Assembly: GCF_033115175.1 (NCBI RefSeq)
Contig: NC_084827.1
Span: forward strand, 177,941,401 to 178,005,400
Source: Lepus europaeus
Lineage: Eukaryota; Chordata; Mammalia; Lagomorpha; Leporidae
Length of the DNA: 64,000 nucleotides
Direction: 5' to 3'
Shown: one piece after another, positions 56,050 through 64,000 of the stretch
How positions within the stretch are numbered: the stretch's first letter is position 1
Layout of the letters: every line of letters starts with the position of its first letter
Program-made: the position numbers and the translations under genes
Notes under the pieces: model-generated
Seen by the model: only the letters and a program-made list of their open reading frames with translations
Databases searched by the model: none
What the model was told of the DNA's origin: nothing

Positions 56050-56904
56050 ATGGCTCCTGCAGTTGTGAGCGGCCTCCTTCCTTTCTGTGTGTATCTGCTG
56101 CTGACTTCAGGTGCTGGCGAGGCAGGCAAGCTGCTGGTGGTTCCCCTGGGTGGGAGCCACTGGTTGACCATGCGCTCAGTTGTGGAAAAACTCATCCAGA
56201 GAGGGCACGAGGTGGTCGTAGTCATGCCAGAGGTGAGATGGCAACTGACACAATCTCTGAATTGTACAGTGAAGACCTACGTGACATCTTACACTCTGAA
56301 GGACTTGAACCGTGAGTTCATGGTTTTTGCCAAAACTCAATGGAAAATTCGGGAGAATAATTTATTTTATTTAGTAATGGGTTCATCCAGAGGAATTTAT
56401 GAAATGATGTTTTCACATTGTAGGAGCTTATTTAACGACAAAAAATTAGTGGAATACATAAAGCAGAATTCATTTGATGCCGTGTTCCTGGACCCTTTTG
56501 ATATGTGCGGCTTAATTGTTGCCAAATACTTTTCACTGCCCTCCGTGGTCTTCGCCAGGGGAGTATTTTGCCATTGTCTTGAGGAAGCTACGCAGTGCCC
56601 CTATCCTCTCTCTTACGTGCCCAGAAGTTGGTTGGCATTCTCAGATGTCATGAGCTTCAAGGAGAGAGTTTGGAACCATCTCATCCACTTGGAGGAGCGC
56701 TTAATATGCTCCTATTTTTTAAAAAATGCCTTAGAAATTGCTTCTGAAGTTCTCGAAACGCATGTCACACCCTATGATCTCTTCAGCCACACATCAATTT
56801 GGTTGTTACGAACTGACTTTGTTTTGGGATATCCCACGCCTGTGATGCCCAACATGTTCTACGTTGGTGGCATCAACTGCCAGCAGGGGAAACCTTTGTC
56901 GAAG
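56050..56904 (+). CDS. UGT1A alternative first exon, UGT1A7-10 type, second intact copy
   Basis: Encodes 285 residues of a second UDP-glucuronosyltransferase isoform, using the same downstream exons 2-5. Start chosen at MAPAVVSG by alignment; the open frame extends 34 codons upstream but that part is 5' flank. It has a signal peptide (1-25), catalytic His37, NCT at 71-73 and Asp143 in [11 protein letters not shown]. It differs from the exon at 38386 at 66 of 285 residues by my count (77% identical), with 15 differences packed into residues 101-120. Odd points: the motif before His37 reads [12 protein letters not shown], with Gly34 where the neighbour and the human UGT1As I know have Asp; and the donor is AAG|GTGCGT, weaker than AAG|GTAAGT. 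The frame is otherwise clean, so it is probably expressed. Human ortholog not assigned. Confidence 0.95.
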
Positions 56905-57384
56905 GTGCGTTGTCTTCCTGTCCCTGGGTTTTGGTACTTAAAAACACTCACAAGACTTCTTATTCCACTGATTAGTCATTTACCTTTGTTGCAGTCAGAG
57001 TTTCTTTCTGGTATAATGAGTTATTTGGCCAATTCCTTTAAGGGTGTATTAGCAAATTTTATCCTGCTGCTCTAGCTTATAGTGATGTATATACAACATA
57101 TGAAATTGCATATAATTTCTAGGTTTCATTTTAATACTGGCTTTGCAAAGCACTGCAAACCACAGTGAGAGCTGAAAATTCCCTTTTTTATTCCTATACT
57201 GACCTTCATAAAAATGCTTTCAGCACCCCTATATGTATATTTTCCATTGTTTTTAGAATTTTTATGTATGTATACATATATAAAATGTGTTTCCAATGGA
57301 AACTCACACCTGCTGTTTTAACGTCTAGCATCAAGCTGTTCTTTGCCTTGCAGTTCTTACTTGCCAGTAGAACAGAGATGGCAT
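56905..57384 (+). other. UGT1A intron, start
   Basis: Intron after the second intact exon. AT-rich, with no recognised repeat before the SINE at 57385. Its similarity to the intron behind the first exon is weak by eye. Confidence 0.55.
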
Positions 57385-57444
57385 TTTTTTAAAGATTGCT
57401 CTATTTATTTCAAAAGTAGAGTTGCATAGGGAGAGGGAGAGGGA

Positions 57445-57497
<53 letters not shown>

Positions 57498-57735
57498 TTC
57501 ATCTGCTGGTTCATTCCCCAGATGGCTGCAACAAACCAGGAGCCAGGAGCTTCATCCAGGTCTCCCACGTGGGTGCAGGGGCCCAGGTACTTGAGCCTTC
57601 TTCTGCTGATTTCCCAGGCACATTATCAGGGAGGTGGATCAGAAGTCGAACAGCTGGGACTCGAACAGGCATCCATAAAGGTTGCCAGTGCTGCAGACAA
57701 CAGATTAACCTGCTGCGTCACAGTGCTGGTCTCTA
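57385..57735 (-). mobile_element. Diverged CSINE with long (GA)n
   Basis: Minus-orientation SINE: 'aagattgctctatttatttc', (GGGAGA)n(GA)n at 57429-57494, body, ending 'ctgcgtcacagtgctggtc'. Confidence 0.9.
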
Positions 57736-58610
57736 CAAATCGTATTCTAATATAGCAGTGCATGTATCACATTTTGCCCATCCATTCATCTGTGGGTGGA
57801 CACTTGGGTTTCTTCTTGGACTTATTGGCTTTTTTTAAATAATTCTATGCCAGTAATACTATGATCATGATGTATAACCTCATGGACTTTCTTTTTGGTT
57901 ACTGTTAAACCAGCTTTGCATTCCTGGGATAGTCACTAATTATGGTATGTTATCTTTTCACATATTACATATTTTTATATATTATTGAATGTGATTTACT
58001 AAAATTTTGCTTAGAGTATTTGCATCTATAGTCATGAGGGTTCATAGTTTTCCTTTCTTGTGGCAACTTGATTTGGTTTTGGTATTGTGCTAATCCTGAT
58101 CTCTTAGATTGAATTGAGAAATTCCTTGTGCTTTTACTTTGTGTAATAGATTGTGGGGAATTGGTATTATTTCCTCCTTTAGCTTGTTAGAATTCATTAG
58201 TGAAGTCATCTGGGCTTGAATTGTTATTTGTAGGGAATTTTGAATTATCAATTTAATTTGAATGTATTTGATAGAGGTTATTTCTTCTGTGAAGTTATTT
58301 CATCTAAGTTGTAGGTTACTGACATAAACTTGTTTGTGATATTCCTTTACTATCATTTTAACATTTGTAGAATCTCTAATGATATCATGTGTCTCATTTC
58401 AGATGTTGATAATAAATTTCTCCTCTCTCTTTTCTAATTAGTCTCTCTGTAGCTTTACCAAGATAACTGATCTTCTCATAAAGAATCAACTTTCGTTTCC
58501 ATTACTTTTCTCTGTTCTGTTCCCATTTTTTACTTCATTGATGTTTTCTTTGAGTTCTCTCTGATCTACTCTTGACAAGGTAGGTCACACTCAATGACGT
58601 TTCTCTCTTT
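57736..58610 (-). mobile_element. L1 fragments, antisense
   Basis: Reversed L1 motifs: 'ccatccattcatctgtgggtgg', 'accagctttgcattcctggga', 'tttgatagaggttatttcttc', 'gtctctctgtagctttacc'. Old and broken. Confidence 0.65.
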
Positions 58611-58626
58611 AAGAAATTACTACTTT

Positions 58627-58965
58627 GGGGCCCAGCGCTGTGGCATGGTGGGTGAGACCACTGCCTGCAGTGCTAGCATCCCACATGGGAACCGGTTCAA
58701 TCCTGGCTGCTCCACTTCTGACCCAGCTCTCTGCTCCTACATGAGGAAGCAGTGGAAGATGGCCCGAGTTCTTGGGCCCCTGCATCCATATGGGAGAGCC
58801 AGAAGAAGCTCTTGGCTCCTGGCTTCAGATCAGTACAGCTCTGGCCATTGTGGCCAGTTGGGGGGTGAACCAGCAGATGGAAGACCTCTCTCTCTCCCTC
58901 TTTGCCTCGCCTTCTCTCTCTGTGTAACTCTGACTTTTTGATAAATAAATAAATATTTTTTAAAA
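58627..58965 (+). mobile_element. CSINE (older subfamily)
   Basis: Plus-orientation SINE from 'gggcccagcgctgtggcatgg' to 'gataaataaataaatattttt'. Near-identical flanks AAGAAATTACTACTTT (58611-58626) and AAGAAATTACTTCTTT (58966-58981). Confidence 0.93.
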
Positions 58966-59233
58966 AAGAAATTACTTCTTTTTAAAAATTGCAAGGAGAC
59001 AACTTACAAGTATATACATTTATAGAGTACAAAGTGATAATGTGATCCATGAAAACAGTGTGGAATAATTTAATCAAGCAAATAAGCATCATGACATCAA
59101 ATACTTAAATTTTTGTGGTGAGGACATGTAAAACATATTCTGTTAGCAATTCTGAAATGTACAAAACTTCGTTATTAACTGTAGCCACCATACTGTGCAA
59201 CAAATCTTAAAAAAACGAAATAATTTGGTTTGA

Positions 59234-60240
59234 GATTTGGTGCCTTACACCCGGGTACCGACTCCAGCCGCCCAGATTCTGGCCCTATGGTAATGGCAGA
59301 GGGGACGGCAGTGGTGAGGGACCAGGCCGGGTGCCAGGGTGCAGGATTTCTATAATTGGCCCGATTAATTCTTTGATGAAATCGACAGTATCAGCAGTAT
59401 ATTCAACAGAACATAAGAGCAGATTGCTCCAATAGTGAAAAAATTCTTGAGCCTTCTGGAGGCCAAGATGAAGGTATATGGAAGTCTGAACATTTAAGGC
59501 AATTTTGTTGAGCTAAATGGACTTGCTGTCGATCTTCAGAGTGAATGCCATCCAGATACTTGTACTCAAATGACAGCAGCTGAACAATGGATTTTTCTGT
59601 GTGCAGCTCATAAAACTCCCAACGAGCCTCCTGCTCTAAACTGTGCTAGACATACTGTTGATGGTGCTGTGTGTCTTCAGGATAGCAAGAAATATTTTCC
59701 TAGCAGGATTAGCATAAAGGAATCAAAACTAGGGTGAGTATGCCCTAGGATTTACAGAATATTTTCTCCTACTTATTTTCATCACTAGCAATATTTGATG
59801 ACTATGAAATGAAAATGAAACATTTTTGTGTCATCCGTTTACTAAATTTGTGACGAAATACAATTTGATGTCCAAGGATAGCCCGATTGTACTAATTCAG
59901 TTGCTGGAGAAAGTAAAGCAAGAAGAGAATCATACATAAAAATGTACTGATCACATAATTAACATTAATTATGTACTGTATGTATCATTCTAGGCACCTC
60001 AGTCATGTATCCCTCTTATAGCTTCTTTGGTTAGTACAGGTTTTTGTATGCTGTGTGTTGCCTTTAAAAATAGGAAATACTCTAAGTTATTCATGAACTG
60101 TATATTCACCAGTGTGGCACTCATGGTTTTTAAATAAGATTAGTATTATCTATTTATAATGCTTATTAATAAAAGAATTTACAGTTTGGTAAAATTGCTA
60201 AACAATCATTGGATTATAATCTTCATCAAATAAACCCATC
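59234..60240 (+). pseudogene. MOB4: Processed pseudogene of MOB4 (phocein)
   Basis: An intronless, decayed copy of the MOB4 mRNA (Mob-family adaptor of the STRIPAK complex). The relic start is ATG at 59287 (MVMAEGTAV). Broken reading frames then give [13 protein letters not shown] (from 59392), KILEP...[25 protein letters not shown] and FDDYE...KHFCVIR pieces in the order of the MOB4 protein, with no introns. Frame shifts and stops occur throughout (for example after EHLRQFC). A stretch resembling 3' UTR follows, with AATAAA at 60168-60173 and 60229-60234. About 50 bp of 5' UTR appear to precede the ATG. It is inert as a Mob protein gene. I did not find a clear poly-A tail or target duplication, so the ends are approximate. 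Confidence 0.85.
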
Positions 60241-60624
60241 TATAAAATGATGAGTAAGCTTGAGGTGTCACACAAGCCATTAACTAAAGAGATAGCATGT
60301 TTTTCTGGGTAAGGATTTTGAAACACATTTTGAATAATGTGACAGTGTTAATGGGTAGATAAAATGATTTTTTTCATATTCAAAAAATATTCTTTGTTCA
60401 AGGCTGAATAGTATCCCACTGTATATAAAGAACACATTTTAAAATTTATTCATCCATGGATGGACACTTTAATTGATTCCATATTGTGGCTATTGCAAAT
60501 AGTGCTTTAATTAACATGGGAGTGCAGCCCTATCCTTGGCAAATGATTTCAGGTTTTTTTTTTGGGTAAATACTCAGAACAAGGATTGCTGGATCATGTG
60601 GCAATTCTATTTTCTAGTTACAAG

Positions 60625-60895
60625 TTTTAAAAATATTTTGAGAGAGAGAGAGAGCTCTCTGCTGGTTCATTCCTTGAATGCCTGCAGTGGTCGGTCCTGG
60701 GCTAGTGTGAAGCTGTGAGCCGGGACTCCACCCAGGTCTCCCAAGTGGCTGTCAGGAACTCGATCACTTGAGGCATCTCTGCTGCCTCCAGAGTCAGGGA
60801 CAGGAGCTAGGGATCAAACCAGGTCCTTTGACATAGGATGCAGGCATCCGGATCAGTGTCTTCATTGCTAAACCAAACACCTGCTCCTTTACTTT
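60625..60895 (-). mobile_element. Diverged CSINE nested in L1
   Basis: Minus-orientation SINE: GA run, 'ctctctgctggttcattcc', 'ccacccaggtctcccaagtggc', ending 'gctaaaccaaacacctgctcc'. Confidence 0.8.
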
Positions 60896-61028
60896 TAGTT
60901 TTCTGAGGGATCGGCATACATTTTCCACAATGACTGTACTTACGACATTCCCGTCAACAAGGGCTCCCTTAACTTCCTGTGTTTGCCAATTCTCATTATG
61001 TCTTTTTCTCTTTAATAATGGTCATTCT

Positions 61029-61375
61029 GGCCGGCGCCGCGGCTCAGTAGGCTAATCCTCCGCCTTGCGGCGCCGGCACACCAGGTTCTAGTCCCGGTCG
61101 GGGCACCGATCCTGTCCCGGTTGCCCCTCTTCCAGGCCAGCTCTCTGCTGTGGCCAGGGAGTGCAGTGGAGGATGGCCCAAGTGCTTGGGCCCTGCACCC
61201 CATGGGAGACCAGGATAAGCCCCTGGCTCCTGCCATCGGATCAGCGCGGTGCGCCGGCTGCAGCGCGCCTACCGCGGCGGCCATTGGAGGGTGAACCAAC
61301 GGCAAAAGGAAGACCTTCCTCTCTGTCTCTCTCTCACTATCCACTCTGTCTGTCAAAAAAAAAAAAAAAAAAAAA
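61029..61375 (+). mobile_element. CSINE, young GC-rich type, nested in L1
   Basis: Plus-orientation full-length SINE from 'ggccggcgccgcggctcagtag' to about 24 A. A perfect 15-bp duplication AATAATGGTCATTCT flanks it (61014-61028 and 61376-61390). Among the youngest-looking copies in the window. Confidence 0.97.
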
Positions 61376-62955
61376 AATAATGGTCATTCTGATTTCTCAT
61401 TGGGGTTTTAATCTGCAGCTTCCTATTGATTTGTAATGTTGAATTTTTACAAAATGTATCTCCTGGGCCATTTTATGTCTTCTTTTGAGAAATTACAATT
61501 CAGATCCCTTTTTTCAAAACTCAGTATTTCATTTCTTGCTCTTGAGTTGTTAGAACTCCCAGTGTATTTTGGATATTAACCTGTTGTCAGATGGATGGCT
61601 TGCAAATGTTTTTTCCCAATCTATTGTTCATCTCTTCAGACTTTAGTTTCTTTCACCGTGCAGTAACTTTTACTTTGACATAAACCTAATTTAAATATTT
61701 TTGCTTTTGTTGCCTACACTCTCTGGGTGAAATTTTTAAAAAATCATTGCAAAGAGCAATGTTACAAAATTTTTCACTGTGATTTCTTGTAGTGGTTTTA
61801 CACTATGGCCCCATGTTTATGTGTTTAATCATCTTTGAGTTGAGTTTTGTATATGGCACGAGAGAAAGATCCAGTTTGATTTTTCGGCATGCATAGTTAT
61901 CTATTTTTACATCACCATTTATTAACGAGAATATTTTTTCCACATTGTGTATTTTTGGCACCGTTGCTGTAAATCAGTTGGCTGCAGATCCGAGAGCTCG
62001 TTGCTGAGTTCTGTCCTCCGATCACTGTAGCTTTTCAGCAGGACTCGCAGTCGGGGGGTGCGATGCCTTCAGTTTTGTACTTTTTGCTTGTGATTGCTGA
62101 GGCTGTTTATGGGTCTTTATGGTTCCAAGAATTTTAAGATTGCTCTTATCATTTCTGTGAAGAATGTCACAGGTATTTTAATAGGAACTGAGTTAAATCT
62201 GTAGATTCCTTTGGATAGTATAGGTATGGTTTTGGATGTTTTCACCATAGAGAAATATTAAATCTTTGAAGATCTATCTAGATCTATCTATCCATCTATT
62301 TATCATGATTGGACAGTGGACAACATATACATGTACTGAAACATCATGTAGTACCCTATAACTATGTACAATTTACAGATACCTGTTAAAATTTGCTAAA
62401 AAAAAAAAAGACTTCAGGCTAGCTTTGCATTTTTTGTATTTTTATCAATTTCATCAACATTTTATAGATTTCAGCATAGAGCTCTTTCACCTCCTTGGTT
62501 AAATTTATTCCTGAGTATTTTGTTTTTCATAGCTATTTTAACTAGAATTTGTCTCTTAATTTCTCTCTCAGATACTTTGTTAAATGTTAGTGTGTAGTCA
62601 TGCTAATTATTTTTGTATGTTGATTTTGTGTCCTATACCTTTCCCATATTTGTTTATTAAAGAATTTTTTGCTGAGGTTGAGCAATTTTCTGTATAGATC
62701 ATGTCATAGACAATCAGGGTCAATTTCACTTCTTTTTCCCCTATTTGGGATCCATCCATTTGTTCATCTTGTGTAATTGCTCTGGCAAGGACTTCCAATA
62801 CTGTATTGAATGTTGGTGGCAAGAATGGACATCTTTTTCTTGTTCAAGGTCTTAGAGAATGTTAACCTCGGGCCTCTCATCTGTGGCCTTTATTGTGTAA
62901 TATCCCCTACTATCTTTTGGTTTGCACTGTATAGAATACCGTTTGTCCAGCCCCT

Positions 62956-63540
62956 CGCATTCAGCCTATCGCTGAGGTGAGGTCTTGCAGGAAGAGTATC
63001 GTCTGTTCTAATTTTCCTCTCCCTCCAGTCTCTCTGTCTCTCTAGTGGAGAATTTAATCTGTTCAAGGCAGTTGTTGACATGGAAGGATGTCTGGCAGCT
63101 CTTGGCTTATGATTTTCTATTTGTTTTATTGCTATGCTATCTCTGCCTCCCTTTGTGTCTGTTAGACTTCATGCTTTGGTGGTTTTCTGCTATAGTGTTT
63201 TGGGTCCCTTCCATTTCATTCTGTTCTTCTATGGGCTTCTGTTATGTGGTTGCTAAGAGGCTTCCACAGAACACCTGACAACAGTCTCTTTCAAGTTTGT
63301 GAGAGCATAGCTTTGATTGCATACAAGTCTACACTTTTACTCCGCTCACTGCGTTTCAAGTTTTTGATTTCAGAGTTGACATAATTTTGTCATGTGTCTC
63401 CCTTGACAGTTTTCAGCTCTAGCTCTAGCTGGTATTCACAGTATGGTCTTTGAGTTCTTGGGCCCTAGGGGTGAAATTCTCTTCTAGCCTCCCACCACAA
63501 TCCTAGAGCGTGTAGAATGTTATTAATTCTAGCTTTTTTT
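62956..63540 (-). mobile_element. L1 5'-half fragment, antisense
   Basis: 'gaggtcttgcaggaagagtatcg', 'ggtggttttctgctatagtg' and 'gtggttgctaagaggcttcc' match the equivalents at 32.27-32.56 and 50.62-50.89 kb. The open frame 63045-63278 is reversed L1. Confidence 0.65.
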
Positions 63541-64000
63541 TTTCTTAAAAAAAAGTGTATGTTTTCCCTGATCGGTGACAACTAACTGAGCACCAAAGGG
63601 AAACCTGTGGAAGTGAAATGGACACTATGAGAAATAGTGACTTGATCAGCTCTTGTGCTGACTGTTGATGTACAATGTAATACTTTATCCTTTTTAGTAT
63701 TTTTTATTGTTGTTGTTCTAGTACTAGTGGTTGAACTCTGTAATTAACACACAATTATTCTTAGGTGTTTAAATTTTAACTGAAAAGTGATCCCTGTTAA
63801 ATATAAAAGTGGAAAAAGAGAGGGAGGAGATGTACAATTTGGGACATGCTCAATCGGACTTGCCCCAAATGGTGGAGTTAGAAATGTGCCAGGGGATTCC
63901 AATACAATCCCATCAAGGTGGCATGTACCAATGCCGTCTCACTAGTCCAAGTGATCAATTTCAGTTCACAATTGATGGCTCTGATAGGTCTAAGAGTCAA
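63541..64000 (+). mobile_element. Lagomorph interspersed repeat, cut by window edge (likely L1-related)
   Basis: The stretch 'gagagggaggagatgtacaatttgggacatgctcaatcgg' (63819-63858, shown here only in short) and what follows looks like a known abundant rabbit repeat, possibly an L1 untranslated region. Identification is from memory and uncertain. Confidence 0.4.

Larger units (their letters stand above)
60390..62955 (-). mobile_element. L1 3' and ORF2 region, antisense, with nested SINEs
   Basis: Reversed L1: 'aggctgaatagtatcccactg', 'ggattgctggatcatgtggcaattctatttt' (split by a SINE at 60.62 kb), 'catttcttgctcttgag', 'gatattaacctgttgtcag', and from 62.4 kb 'tttcatagctattttaac' and 'gctctggcaaggacttccaatac'. 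A GATCTATCTA repeat lies near 62271-62300. Antisense to UGT1A. Confidence 0.8.

Overview
The window is nuclear DNA of a lagomorph, most likely rabbit (Oryctolagus) or a close leporid. The main reason is about fifty C-type SINEs (CSINE): a tRNA-like head with a B-box-like GGTTCTAGTCCCGG, a CT-rich 3' end and a poly-A tail, which are known from leporids. Other support is split mammalian genes with GT/AG introns, a CpG-island promoter, many L1 fragments and LTR remnants. Nothing prokaryotic or CRISPR-like was seen.

Two gene systems share the window, as in the human 2q37 neighbourhood where USP40 lies just upstream of the UGT1A cluster. (1) 0.36-14 kb, minus strand: the 5' part of USP40, a ubiquitin-specific protease. 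Five coding exons (12455-12653, 8770-8837, 7299-7412, 2534-2698, 361-507) join in frame into the first 231 codons. They carry the catalytic Cys box, the QHDVQEL box and both halves of a Cys-Cys zinc finger. The CpG-island promoter lies at about 13.33-14.23 kb. (2) 22-57 kb, plus strand: the upstream end of the UGT1A cluster, where alternative first exons splice to common exons 2-5 that lie beyond the window. There are two intact 285-codon first exons of the UGT1A7-10 type (38386-39240 and 56050-56904) and one decayed first exon (about 22057-23197). Each first exon encodes a signal peptide and the aglycone-binding half of a UDP-glucuronosyltransferase; the UDP-glucuronate-binding half and membrane anchor come from the shared exons.

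Layout: 0-14 kb USP40 exons with SINE-rich introns. 14-22 kb is intergenic, with an ERV-like LTR whose TATA box is split by a SINE. 22-25 kb holds the UGT1A pseudo-first-exon and homologous downstream sequence. 25-38 kb holds SINEs and antisense L1, plus a second, minus-strand LTR. 38-40 kb is the first intact UGT1A first exon. 40-56 kb holds antisense L1, SINEs, a hAT-like element, a locally duplicated segment and a young sense L1 3' end. 56-57 kb is the second intact first exon. 57-64 kb holds antisense L1, a processed MOB4 pseudogene and lagomorph repeats. The UGT1A units repeat about every 16-18 kb, indicating tandem segmental duplication.

I found no new kind of biological system. The most interesting points are the fast-diverging substrate-binding stretch between the two intact UGT1A exons, a Gly in place of the usual Asp three residues before the catalytic His in the second one, the decayed exon with a lost splice donor, the MOB4 retrocopy, and two sites each hit twice by SINEs.
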